The position numbers were made by a program, and so were the translations under genes. The notes below the pieces were generated by a model, which was not told where the DNA came from, made no database searches, and saw only the letters and a list, made by a program, of their open reading frames with translations. A stretch of 64,000 nucleotides of DNA from Inonotus obliquus (lineage: Eukaryota > Basidiomycota > Agaricomycetes > Hymenochaetales > Hymenochaetaceae): assembly GCA_032164295.1 (NCBI GenBank), contig JAJHTX010000002.1, positions 1,240,001 through 1,304,000 on the forward strand. The letters run 5' to 3'. The number at the start of each line of letters is the position of its first letter. Position 1 is the stretch's first letter. Of this stretch, positions 1 through 21,000 are shown piece by piece.

Positions 1-172
1 TTACTGTCATCGACAGCGATGTACTTGAACCTGAACCCGTGCGTCAGGGTGGTCTCGTTCGCAATGACGCGGTAAGCGATAAACGGCACTCTTTATAAGC
101 CGCCTCTGACTGTGATGATAGCAACATAAATTTCGTACTCCAGCCAAGCCTGTAGAACCGCCAACGCCGCGC

Positions 173-4183
<4,011 letters not shown>

Positions 4184-4551
4184 TTTTTTATACCAAGGCA
4201 TTAGAGCACTGTATTGTATCATTGTATCATTGTTTGATGGATAGATGGTGATGGCAGACTTATGCGGTGCTGACTACTACTTGGTTACAAGAAAATATCA
4301 TGAAAATTCAGTCCACAGCCGTCGACAAAACTGGGCACTCTTGTTGATCACCCCCTCTTCTTGGTCGTCTCTGCTCGTTCATTCTCGACAACTGGATTTC
4401 GAGTCACCGTTGAAAGATTTTTGGCTGGCTCCAACAAATCATCGCCTTTCATTAATAGGGACTAGCAGGGCCAAGAGAGTGGCAGTACCCCTGTTGCTTT
4501 ATTTCCTCACTGTGAGCCCACCGAAGACCTCAACTCCTCGCCTCACCCATC
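4184..4551. promoter_or_regulatory. Intergenic region, PRP16 3' flank and Sel1-gene 5' flank
   Basis: A 368-nt gap between two genes in the same orientation. The last ~100 nt before the next ATG are pyrimidine-rich, typical of a fungal promoter/5' leader. I see no gene, repeat or RNA in it. Confidence 0.5.
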
Positions 4552-6591
4552 ATGGCTGCAATGAGCGCTCGCGCAAGGCCCTACGACTACAATCCCGGTC
4601 CATCCTGGGGTACTCCGAGCCAGGCTTCCACACGCAATCCTTCCACTAGCCGAAATGCCTATCCGATGTACAACCACCCCTATGCTTCTCAGAGTCCGTA
4701 TGAAGAGGAAGAGGATGCCTACAGACAGGAAAATGTGTCAGCTCCGGATGTTCGTGTCACTGCTCCCTCAAGGGCTGGGGAGGAACGAAGGCCCGATTCG
4801 ATGTGGGATGATGATAAGAGTGTATACAGTGAACGGATGTCCACCACAGTCACCGCACCACAGACCTACTACTCCTCTCTTTTTCAGTCCGGTGCACCCT
4901 CATCAAGCCATCTTTCTGCAATATCGTCAGCGTCGGAGCTAAGCAGGGACTCGTGGCAAGGAAATGTCCGCCCCGATAGCAATGTGGATCCATTTTCGTT
5001 CATGAAGTATGAATCACCTCGACAGCAGCTTCCAAAGGTGGTCGTTTCCTCTCCCTCGGAAAATTCGTTCCGCACCAAGTCTCGCTATGAAATAAACGAA
5101 GAGAATGCGGAGGAATACGGTGATCCTATTATACCGCAGCCAATTACACCGCCTCCGTTTCAGCCACCTCAAGGACGAGTACCCAGCGCTGTTCAAGGGA
5201 CTCGAAATTTCTCTCGGCCGAATAGGGCTGCTATGTCGACTCCAGACCTTTCGTCTACAACTTCTCAACCTCAACCTCGTCCTCCTATCCCGGGTTCGGA
5301 AGAGCACAAGAGGGAGGTGCTAGAGCGCAATCAGCAACGTTCGAGAAACATGCTAGGATCACCGCTCTCACCGGCTTCTCCGAGCGCGTCCTTGAGTTCA
5401 TCGCATTTGCCGCTTACAGGCGTGCCCCATTACCGTGATGGATCCGATTACAACCCTTATGATGCGAGCGAGTATATGGCCGTACCGGGTACAAGGCCAC
5501 GATCTTCTTCTCCCTCTCATCCATCACAACCACAAGGACCTGAGCCTCCCCTTTCACAATCCTCTTCCGCATCTTCTTCGGCATCCAGTAACGTCTCGCC
5601 AAGGACACCTCAGGGAAGGAGCGGTTTAGTCGTGTTGCCCTCAAGTCCACCTGGTTTACGCGTATCGGCTACGGAGAGCGTGTACTCGACGTACTCCTAT
5701 TATAATCTTGATAACTCCCCGGTATCATCGCCTTCTGCCACCACGCACTTCGATCAAACCAAGTTAGCAACGGAGCGAAGCAACAACGGCATGCCGGGTG
5801 CTAGTAGTCCGTCTTCCACTAGTCCAACAAGTCCTGGAAAGAAGGGCAAATCCAATGATGACGGCTTACCGATGGATCCAAAAACACCAGACGATTATCT
5901 TGCGCTCGGTATAGCACATCACGAAGCAGACCGACTAAAAGAGTCAGCAGATTGTTTTGAGAAATCTGCGACTCTGAATGGCGGATGTGCGGTAGGGATG
6001 TTGATGTGGGGTTTGTCATTGAGACACGGATGGGGTGTGCCGAAGGATGAATCGCGCGCTTTTAAGTGGCTGAAGAAGGCGGCAGAGCATGCTGTCGTTG
6101 ATTTGCAGCAAGGCAGGGATGTGAGAGACGTATTAAAGGTTTGTCGGAGATCTTATTTAGGCTTCGCCGCGATACTGAACTCTCGCCTATTATACAGAAA
6201 GAGCTGGTTCTTGCTGTCTACGAAGTCGGGCAATGTTTCTTCCAAGGATGGGGCGTGCCAAAGGATAAAGCTATGGGAGTCGTAAGTCTCTTGGTCTCCC
6301 TATCTCTTCTTCAATCTTCAGTTAACTTGAACTTATTCGCAGAGCTACTTCCAAACTGCTGCCCAGCTGGGAGACCCAGATGCGCAACAAGACTTGGCAT
6401 TCTGTCTTGCGAATGGTAAAGGGTGCAAGAAGGATAGGAAGGCAGCGGCGAAATGGTATCGTGCAGCGGTAAGTATAACTCTTTTTGGCTCTCTTGATGA
6501 AAGTTCAATTGACAAACTTGTATTATAGGCTGAGCAAGGAGCGAGTACAGTGGGATTAGCGTGGATTTACAAGCCTAAATATCTTGATTAA
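4552..6591 (+). CDS. Sel1-like (HCP/TPR-like) repeat protein, Nif1/Dsf2-type
   Basis: Four exons (4552-6138, 6198-6281, 6343-6468, 6529-6591) encode 619 aa. Residues 1 to about 430 are a Ser/Pro-rich, low-complexity and probably disordered arm. The C-terminal third holds Sel1-like helical repeats, recognisable by GWGVPKD twice and by AAQLGDPDAQ..GKGCKKDRKAAAKWYRAA. The protein ends with STVGLAWIYKPKYL, the tail I associate with fungal Sel1 proteins related to fission-yeast Nif1 (an inhibitor of the Nim1/Cdr1 mitotic kinase) and yeast Dsf2. A role in cell-cycle or cell-end signalling is inference from those relatives. The first ATG is taken; a second in-frame ATG lies nine bases downstream. 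Sel1 repeats also occur in chitin-synthase activators (Chs4/Skt5), but those carry longer repeat arrays. Confidence 0.82.
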
Positions 6592-7046
6592 CTCGGAACT
6601 CGGGGAACATCCCCTCCATATCCCATGCGTTGTATGATACGGATCGTTAAGTTATCTGTGATATATTTACGATACCCTTCCTTTCTCTTATTTTATCCTC
6701 TTATATCCGTTTCAATGATGACTCTTAGTCAGTCCGCTTGTATTATGTAGAACTTGGTTACTCAGGTCTTGGATAATTTCACTGTTGACGTGAAAATGTG
6801 AAGGGGCAGTCGTGTCTTCGAGTCATCGTACTCTCATACTCGTGAGGTTGTCAAATAGTTTTTCGGGTGAGGCTGAAACCTCTTCTTGAGGATATCGCCC
6901 AAAGCCTTTCACGAGTATCAAAGCGATACCAACCTAATGCAAACTTAAGACTACGATATTAGTATACACTTGAATCCAATTGACCCTGCAGAATCCTTCC
7001 ATCTCGTTCTCCCACTTCCAATACAATACCGTGCCCACCACCACCA
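6592..7046. other. Convergent intergenic region
   Basis: 455 nt between the converging Sel1-repeat and sugar-transporter genes. It should hold both 3' UTRs and polyadenylation signals; AT-rich stretches lie near 6650-6700. Nothing gene-like is seen. Confidence 0.5.
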
Positions 7047-8887
7047 CTATCGTCTCACCTCACTCCTCAGCTCCCTCTCCCTCGAATCGCTCGATTCCCT
7101 CTGTTCGCGATAAACAACATTAAGCGCAACACCAAAAATCGCAAGTGCGATAGCGAATACGTAGAATACACGTCCTTCACGTAATGGATCTCCCCAAGCG
7201 AGGAAGTTACGGAGGGGCAGGAAGATTAGGCCTACGGTGAAGTTTGCTATCCCTGCGTTAGACGTAGATGGTTAGTAGGGGTGGATAGTGGATAGAAGAG
7301 GAGAGGAGTGAGGAGACGTACAGTTGAGAGAAAGTGCAGCGGAAGAAAGCGCTCCGACAGCCTTCATTAAAGTCAACCATCATTAAACCATGTTAAAACG
7401 CTTCCCAAGAGAGAGAAGAAGAAGAAAAGCGAACACGTACATGATACGGAGCAATATCCGAAATAACCACAAACGGTACGGGACCTGCTCCACATGCGAA
7501 AGAAGCGACGAAAGTGATGATAGCGACGCTTGCGAGCGCCTTCTGGTTTGTGTCGAGTCCGTAGCCGACGGCGATGAGGGAGACGAAAGAGCCGAGCATG
7601 GAGATGTTTAAGAGGGATTTGCGACCCATGCGCTGTTATCATTTGTGTTGGCGTTACAGGAAAGAGAGAATAGCCTTTTGAGTATAACATTCTGCCCTGT
7701 CCAGAAAACTAGCTATCGACGTACCTCGATAAGAACAATAGCAGGAAAAGTCATCGCAGCATTAACAACCGTAACCGCAAGTGAAACAAAAGGTCCAAGC
7801 GAAGGTAGAGTCTTTCCTAGGATCTTATTACTATAATATAAAACTGCGTTGATACCGGAGAATTGTTGAGCGGCCATCGCGAAGACGACTACGAGGACTG
7901 GAATCCGGAGGTCCGGAGAGCGGAGGAGAGCGCTTAGGGAGAGGGTTTTGCTGATGGAGTGGGCTGGGAAGACTCGTGCGTCCGGGAGTGGGTCGGAGGG
8001 AGCAGGATCTTCAGTGTCTTCGTCGTCGCTGTCCGGAGCTAGTAAAGGATATCGATACTTAATAAACGACGACTTCGAGGAGAGTGAACACACCTTCAGG
8101 ATCGTGACTAACACTCTTATAACCGAACCCTCCTCCTCCAACCCACAACCTCTCACGAACACGTTCCGCCTCCTGAGCTCGTCCATTCCCACTCAACCAC
8201 GCATGACTCTCCGGAACAGCCTTCGCAATCCCAAGCTGTACAATCGCCAGACCCACAGAAATAAAAGGAACAAAACGCCATATCCAAGACGAAGCCAAAG
8301 CGAGACCAATTCCTTGAGTTGTTAAAATACCAAAGACAATAGCGACCTGAAATAATACTCCCGTCGCTCCTTTTATAGCTGGGGGAGCTAGTTCGCCTAG
8401 GAATACAGGACCGACAGAAACACCTATTCCAGCTCCGAGACCAACGAATATACGTCCGAAGGTCAATGTGAACATTCCCGGTGCAAGCGTTAACGCCAGT
8501 CCGCCAACTAACGTAAGCAGAGCATCGATAATAAGAGCTCCTCGTCGACCTTTACGCTCTGTAAGTCCACCACCGAATAAGCTTCCTATGAGACCTCCAA
8601 TGGTAAATGCGGCCGTGACGACTGAGAATTCCGCGTCTGTCATAGGTAAGCATGAGGGTAGATTAAAGTTGTATGTTATCGTTTGAGAGGAGCCAGATGA
8701 GTCTCTACACGTCAGGACGTCGCTGATTTGGTTGAGGGCGGATATGTGGTATCCATACTAAAGATTATACAGCATGAGATGGCTGTGGGATGGATAGGAG
8801 AGTGCATACCTGAAAAGCAGAGATGAGTAGCCAAGCGAGGCAGAACATTCCATAGAGCGTAAAGGACGAAGCCTGAACGGCAGACAT
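7047..8887 (-). CDS. MFS sugar transporter, VPS73/YBR241C-like
   Basis: Twelve-helix major facilitator of the sugar-porter family. Six exons (8887-8810, 8757-8094, 8038-7725, 7632-7441, 7361-7322, 7252-7047) sum to 1494 nt, giving 497 aa with consistent phases. Visible landmarks: helix 1 ending in FQYGYHISALNQI; the loop-2 signature as ERKGRRGA; GRIFVGLGAGIGVSVGPVFLGELAP; PESHAWL, a variant of the family PESPRWL; QQFSGINAVLYYSNKI; DRMGR-like RMGRKSL; and GPVPFVVISDIAPYH. The FQYGYHISALNQ start resembles the yeast vacuolar transporter-like proteins Vps73/YBR241C rather than plasma-membrane hexose carriers, so vacuolar or endomembrane localisation is possible. The tail is short, charged and cytosolic. 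Substrate cannot be read from sequence. It is divergent from the alpha-glucanotransferase gene across a ~1 kb intergenic region. Confidence 0.9.
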
Positions 8888-9870
8888 TGTGATATTATGT
8901 CGGGCGGCTCTGTTTCGCTGTCGTCGTCGACCTAGGTGGTAGACTGCGCAATGATGAATTGATCGACGCGACGCGCCGACGTCACGTGCTCCTCCGCCTT
9001 GTGAGATTAAGTAATCCCTTCTTCCGGTGCAGATGACAACAAACGATCTCCGATTGGCCTAACAGGGATTCTGCTGAAAACTATGGGAAATTTCCCCCTT
9101 TCCTGAGTGACGGCGAGGGTCTGAATCGGCTCAGACTGCAAAATTTCCGACGTAGAACCTAGCCCAGAGGGAAGTATTTTCTTCCTCTTTTAGCTAATCC
9201 GTGAAGTCAGAAATCTAGCCCGAATGGTCCGGTTACAGAGACAGACTTTGAATGACCGGCCGGAGGAGCCTCGGGTGACTAGTGGACTTGTTTGATGATG
9301 GCGTCTGACGTCCGTCAACGTCTGTTTGGCATCTGACAGCGCCTCGCTTCTCTACATGGCAATGTTACTTCTGTTCTCGCCAGGCTGGCATAGGCCGTCC
9401 ATGTGGAAAATATCGGCGTCGCTACGTAAGGCAATACGCGATATGTCTGTCAAGCGCATTCTAGACTCTGCTTGAACGACACATGTCCATAAAGGGAATC
9501 GAGAAATCACGGGATCAACATTCTATCTGATCCGGTCACGGTGCCGAATCACTTTGTGCCTTTTCTGGGCATGGCTGTAGCTTGATTTGGCTAAAAATCT
9601 TTGGTTTTCTGTTCCGGAAAGAAGCAAAGATGATCGACCCCCCACAACCACCAAGAATACGATGAAAGTTTCAAGTGGTCCAATCAGGGAAGAACTGGCC
9701 GGACTTTTTGCTGTTGTTAGCCTCATGATTCCCTCCTTCCTGCTTCTTCCCCTACAACTATTCCCACCAACTCATTCGTGCTGGCGCGGTGAACACCGCC
9801 ATCCTCCCCTTCCTCCCAATACCCCAAGTACGCATCACGACGTCTAGCCACTCCTTAACAACACCCTACC
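8888..9870. promoter_or_regulatory. Divergent intergenic/promoter region (sugar transporter and GH13 gene)
   Basis: 983 nt between the divergent starts. A GACGTCACGTG stretch, combining CRE-like and E-box-like cores, lies near 8978-8988, about 95 nt upstream of the transporter ATG. Small open frames here (for example 9587-9847) have no recognisable domain and probably represent the 5' leader. No repeats or RNA genes seen. Confidence 0.4.
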
Positions 9871-12130
9871 ATGCTTCCCTTCACACTCTCCTTGTCTCTT
9901 ATTCTCTTATTGGACTCCCTCCCCCTCCTGCGCGCTGCTGACGCCGACGCTTGGCGCTTGCGATCAATATACCAGTTCGTCCTCCATGCCTTCGTGCCAC
10001 TCCGGAACATGGGCTGACTATGCTATAACAACAGGATAATTGTCGATCGTTTTGCTTTACCCGATGGTGCAGACCCGAATGCCTGCGATCCAGGCCAACA
10101 GACCTGGTGCGGTGGCACCTGGAATACGATCAGAGAGAACCTCGACTACGTTCAAAACGCGGGTTTCACTGCTAGTGCGTTGTCCAACGAAATTGCCTCA
10201 CGTAGCTCCTTGGAAGCTAAATCATTTTTTCCTTGGCCGTAGTCTGGATCAGCCCTGTATCGAAGAACTACGAGGGCGAGCGTACACCATACGGCGACCC
10301 GTACCACGGCTATTGGATTTCTGATGCATCCCAGCTGAATGACAGATTCGGCACGGCTGACGATCTGAAAGCATTGTCCGACGATTTGCATAAAAGAGGA
10401 ATGTAAGTCACGCGCGTCGATCCCCCGCATTGATTAGATTATAGCATTCTGACAGCCAGCGGTGGACCCTTTAGGTACCTTATGATCGATGTCGTAGTAA
10501 ACAACGTCATGTCCCTCAGTAACACAGATCTCGACTATGATTCCTTCCTCTTCAAAGACCCGGTAGATATTTCACACGCTTTATGACATTCCCAGTACGC
10601 TAAATACAAATCAGCAATACTACCATCCCTATTGTCCAGTGGATTTCAGTAACATTACAAGCGAAGAGATCTGCTGGCTTGGGGATACTAATGTCTACCT
10701 TCCCGACGTCAAGACGGATGATCCATTTGTTGTTTCGACGTATCACGACTGGATCAAAAACCTCGTGCAGGAATTCAAGATTGATGGTCTTCGTATTGAC
10801 GGTTCGCACAGATCACTTTATACTGATTTGCGTTGACTTACTCCGTCCCTGTAGCCGCCAAGTAAGAAACGAGTTCTGCGAAACAGTTGGTCGGATTAAA
10901 CTAATAATTGCCCTATTAGGCACGTCAATATTGACTTTTGGCCGGGGTTCTGCGAAGCTGCAGGAGTGTTCTGTATCGGCGAAGTATTCGACTCGGATCC
11001 CTCCAGCGTTGCCAGATTCCAAGGCCCCGACTCCCTCCACTCCGTCTTACATTATCCGATGTACAACGCCCTAACAGCAGCGTTCACGATACCTGGTCCA
11101 CAGAACATGAGCGCGATGACGGACATGATCTCGCAAAGCAGGCAACTGTTCCCGGACCCGACTGTGTTAGGCAATTTCATCGAGAACCAGGATATACCGC
11201 GTTGGACAAACATGAGTGTTGATGCGCAGAGCATGTAGTAAGTCGTAATTCTCTTTTCTTGGAACGCATCCTTTGTCGTGATGCTCAACATGCGCTTTGG
11301 TAGCAATGCTGTGGCTTTCAATTTCATGTCCGATGGTATCCCGGTTGTCTACTATGGCCAGGAGCAAAGCTTCCGTGGTGCCGGCGATCCTGTATGTAGT
11401 TTGGTCGCTGCCCCAGAACACGAACGCTGACCCCCTTTCAACAGTTCAATCGTGAACCCCTATGGCCTTCCGGCTACGCCAATACGACGACCTACGAGCT
11501 GATGTCTACTCTGAACCAAGTACGTGACAACCTTTGTATTTTCTGTTGTATGCGTTTATCGACATTGGGCAGTTCCGGAACCACCTTGTCAGCACGTCTG
11601 ACTGGGCAGCCCAACCTATGGAAGTACTAGCGTCGAACGATGTCGCTCTAGCGATTAAGAAGGGGGATGTCATTACTGCTGTTACAAACGTCGGCTCTCC
11701 CGTGCGTACCCGTCCCACTCTTTTATCTCTGGGTGTTTTGCTGACGACCAGCCATGATAGCCGTTTAACGCTAGTCTTCCCATTTATACGGGTTATACGA
11801 CATCAACCCCGCTCACCGAGTACGTTGAATTCACTTGCCATAAGATTCATGACTAACTGGTATTCTCTATATGGCAGAATCCTGACGTGCACGCAGCGCG
11901 TAGTAGGAAGCTCTGGTTCAATACAGGTCGAGTACTCAGCTGGTGGCCGGCCAAATATCTTCACTCTGTCGGCACTGATGGAAGGCACGGGGCTCTGTGG
12001 GTTCTCAGGGTCCAAGACTACCTTCGTGGGGCAAGGGACTTCCACCGCTCTCACTTATGCACCTATGTCTGGATGGTTATCCTTGGTATCAAGTTTGCTA
12101 TTCGGTAGCTTAGCATGGCTGTTCCTTTGA
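9871..12130 (+). CDS. GPI-anchored GH13 alpha-glucanotransferase-like protein (AgtA-type, alpha-amylase fold)
   Basis: Twelve exons (9871-9974, 10035-10174, 10243-10402, 10475-10562, 10615-10801, 10855-10861, 10920-11237, 11304-11391, 11445-11519, 11573-11701, 11761-11819, 11878-12130) encode 535 aa with consistent phases. Residues 1-23 form a signal peptide. The GH13_1 barrel shows PYHGYWISD, GLRIDAAKHVN (catalytic Asp nucleophile), GVFCIGEV (acid/base Glu) and FIENQDIPR (third Asp). Two His residues normally conserved in alpha-amylase are replaced: DVVVNNV has Asn where DVVxNH is usual (codon 10503-10505), and ENQD replaces ENHD (codon 11188-11190). Those changes, plus a C-terminal hydrophobic tail after a Ser/Thr-rich stretch, match Aspergillus AgtA/AgtB, which are GPI-anchored 4-alpha-glucanotransferases acting on cell-wall alpha-glucan. 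Hydrolytic alpha-amylase is the alternative. One exon is only 7 nt. Confidence 0.88.
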
Positions 12131-12280
12131 GCTTACTCAGGATTTCTTTTTCCTTCATCTGGACGGATAATAACGAACTGCCTTCCTCGTATAGCCCCTA
12201 GCTAATGGTTTGCTTGATGCTTGTAGCGTATCGTCGATTTTCTTTTTTCAAGGAGAAGGGATAATGGATTTGTAGTATTA

Positions 12281-15108
<2,828 letters not shown>

Positions 15109-15140
15109 TGCTGCCCTTGTGCTTTCCTTTGATAATATAA

Positions 15141-17893
<2,753 letters not shown>

Positions 17894-18098
17894 TTCCTGA
17901 ACCAGCTCATCATCACCTTCATCGTATTCCCCTCCGCGCAGCCTTGTTCTGCGCATATATCTTCCACTTCCTGTACCTCTACGCCGGTCGCAACGTCGTC
18001 GCGGCAATATAAAATCTCCGAAAACGTCGCGCCCGAGCAGTGCCATCGGTGCACCCAGCGGCGGTCGACCTGGGAGCCGCAACGCTGTAAGAACCAGG

Positions 18099-21000
18099 AT
18101 GGATGCAGGCACTCCTAGCAATAGCAATGCAGCTACAAACACGAATGTGCATGCTATCGTTAGAGCTCAGATCGTCTTTCTACTCTCGACTCTCACAGAG
18201 GAGAATTTCGAGCAGAACCAGTTGCAGATTCGGACGGTGAGTGTTTTTCTACTTTGTCGGTTTGAAATCAGTTTAGTCCTCTTTCTGGACTACCTTTCCT
18301 CTATTAAACACCGTATTCCTCTTTTTTTAAGTCCACCGGATTCTCGATGCTTGCTTGTGTGTTATGAGTGACGATTACTGATACTTTTTTTGCATGCTAC
18401 TTTCGTCATTGGCGCAATCACTGTTTCAGCTTTCGGAGCAACATGGCCTCAACACATACCTCCACTTCATCCGCCGCCTGATAGTACACTCGCAAGCGCG
18501 ACTGACAAGCACCACAGCTCCTACTGCGTTCGATACATCCACGTCACTCACTTTCCGCCTTCTCGTTCAAGAGACTCAGAGGCTCGCTCGTGACCCATTT
18601 CTTGCAGACCGCTTTCGTGAAGGAGTTGATCGAGGTGATGGAGAGATTTTTCGCACGTTCGACCTTGTTCGATTCGCCGATCGTGTTGGTCTTCGTCCTC
18701 TTGAACGGCTCATCCTCGCTGCGTCCATCGCTGCTGCCGGGGTGAGCAACGCAAGCGGTTCTGCTGGTCAAGGAGCATCTTCCGGAACCGGGGTAAGAAA
18801 AGCACTGGCTGATCAAGCGGCTTCAATTATTCGGATGGACTTTGAAAACGCAGTGCTTGCCCTATGCCAGCACCCTTGCTTCGATCATGCCGATTTGTCG
18901 CTTGCGCAGACTGGGAAGCTCTTGCAGAATTTACTCAGTGATCCGCCAAGAGATGCACCACTTCTTGACTCGACGCAACGCCAGGCGCTTGTCGCTGCTG
19001 CTCAGACAAAATTTGGGGCGGACGTGGTTGCACCGATTCTGGGTCAATTATTTCAAAATCTGAGGTGTGTTCTGCCTTTTCGGGCACCGCGAGCTTGGTT
19101 CGGTACTGACGTAATATTTCTAGCCTTCCTCCGCAAACAACCCTCGTGCAGGCACTGAACCAGTTTGGTCCGGAAATGTCCAGTGATGCAGATGTAGTAA
19201 GAGGACTGCTTGCGAGATTTGGAACGACAGAGCAAAACCCCCCGACGATCGAACAGGTGGTTGAGATTTTTACAACTCTCAGCCGCCTTACTGTCGAAGG
19301 CGCCCAATTGTGTGATGTTGGTGTGCTTGTCCGGGCACTGAGTGGCTTTGTGAGTTGTTTTGTTTGTTTTCCATTCCCCATTAGGTTCTGACTGTCTGTA
19401 ATTTTTAGAGGGCAGACCTTGACTGGAGTAAAGTGATCGAGGCGTTTGATTGGCCCGATCGACAGGGCGTAGACACAAATACTCTGAAGCTTCTCATCGC
19501 CATTCTCATCAATTCCCCGCGGGAAGCCGATAAACCTGCTGTTGCCGGCTTCTGGTCTCAGTGGAACAATCCTCTGTATCAACTCCGTCTTCTTGATGCT
19601 CTACTCTCATTACCTAGCGATACGTTCAACTTCGTTAGCTTGCCTGGACGCCGTGTAGTCACTGTCGACGACGTCGCTGGTGCAAGCCCTACCATTAAGA
19701 CCTTGGCTGCTAACGTTCAGAGTCATACCTGGAATTCTTTGGATTTGTTCGAAGTGCTGGTGAGGCTAGGAGACTCCGACAACGAAAGCGTCAGAAACTG
19801 TGTAAGGGAGATGTTGGATAAGGCGGTCCGAATAAGTGCAGACATTGTGCATATGGGATTGCTTCAGGTTCCTGTAAGTGGCGTCATCGTAACTTATTGG
19901 TATTATGAAACTTTTACTGATCATTTTATTTCCACAGAAACCGTGGAATGCGTTACAGAACGAATACTCGCGACAACTGCTTGGCGTGTTCCTTGGAGGC
20001 CACCCTAATCATCAACTCGTCTTCATGCGCATTTGGCAAATTGAACCTACGTATCTCTTGACCGCTCTTCGAGAATTTTACGACGAAAACCCGATGAACA
20101 TCACGCGTATTTTGGATGTCGCACAGGATTTGAAGATACTCGACTCGCTGCTTGAAGTGAGACCCTTCGTCTTCGCACTCGACGTCGCGGCGCTGGCATC
20201 TCGACGTGAATACCTCAATCTTGATAAATGGTTGTCGGATAACGTAGCTGCGCACGGGTCGGACTTCTTGCACGGGATCATCTCGTTTTTGGAACTAAAA
20301 ATGCAAAACGAGAAGGTCGCTCGTACCGTTGATCCGCAGGCTGAAAATAAGACGATGGCACTCAGCCCAACGACTATCGCCATTTTCTTGCGGGCGCTTC
20401 GCACCTAGTACGTAACTTCTATAACTTCAACATGCATTTCTGTGATGCTCATCATACCACAGCTCGAATCTTATGGATGAGCGAGACGCGGAATATTGCG
20501 TGGAAGTGCGAAATGCCTGTCTACAGATCCACCCTCGGTTGATGGTCCTCAATCCTAGCGCTGAAAATCAAGAACCTGGATTCAATGTCGTCAGTTATCC
20601 TGCCGATATTGAAGCTGAGGTCGACGGTATATTTAAGCAGATGTACGATGAGCAAATTACCATCGACCAAGTCATTCTAATGCTGCGCCGCACCAAGGAA
20701 TCCACAAACAAACGCGACCACGAGATATTTTCTTGCATGTTGCATTTCCTCTTTGACGAGTACAAATTTTTCCAAACCTTCTATCCACCCCGCGAACTCG
20801 CAATGACCGGTTATTTATTTGGATCAATCATACAGCAGCAACTAGTGGACTATATCCCCCTCGGCATCGCCATTCGCTACGTCATTGACTCCCTTCAGTG
20901 CCCTCCCGATACCAATCTCTTCAAGTTCGGTGTTCAAGCGTTGATGCGATTCGAATCTCGCTTGCCCGAATGGAAGCTCTTGTGCGAAGCCCTACTCAAT

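Noticed and set aside
1..110. Minus-strand frame that could encode part of a neighbouring protein (VIANETTLTHGFRFKYIAVDD)
   Set aside because: It reads plausibly, but the preceding in-frame TAA, the lack of a start or clear acceptor and the short length at the window edge leave no support. It may be an exon of a gene to the left.
9587..9847. 86-codon plus-strand ORF before the GH13 gene
   Set aside because: No domain, low-complexity Pro-rich end, and it sits where the 5' leader of the GH13 gene is expected.
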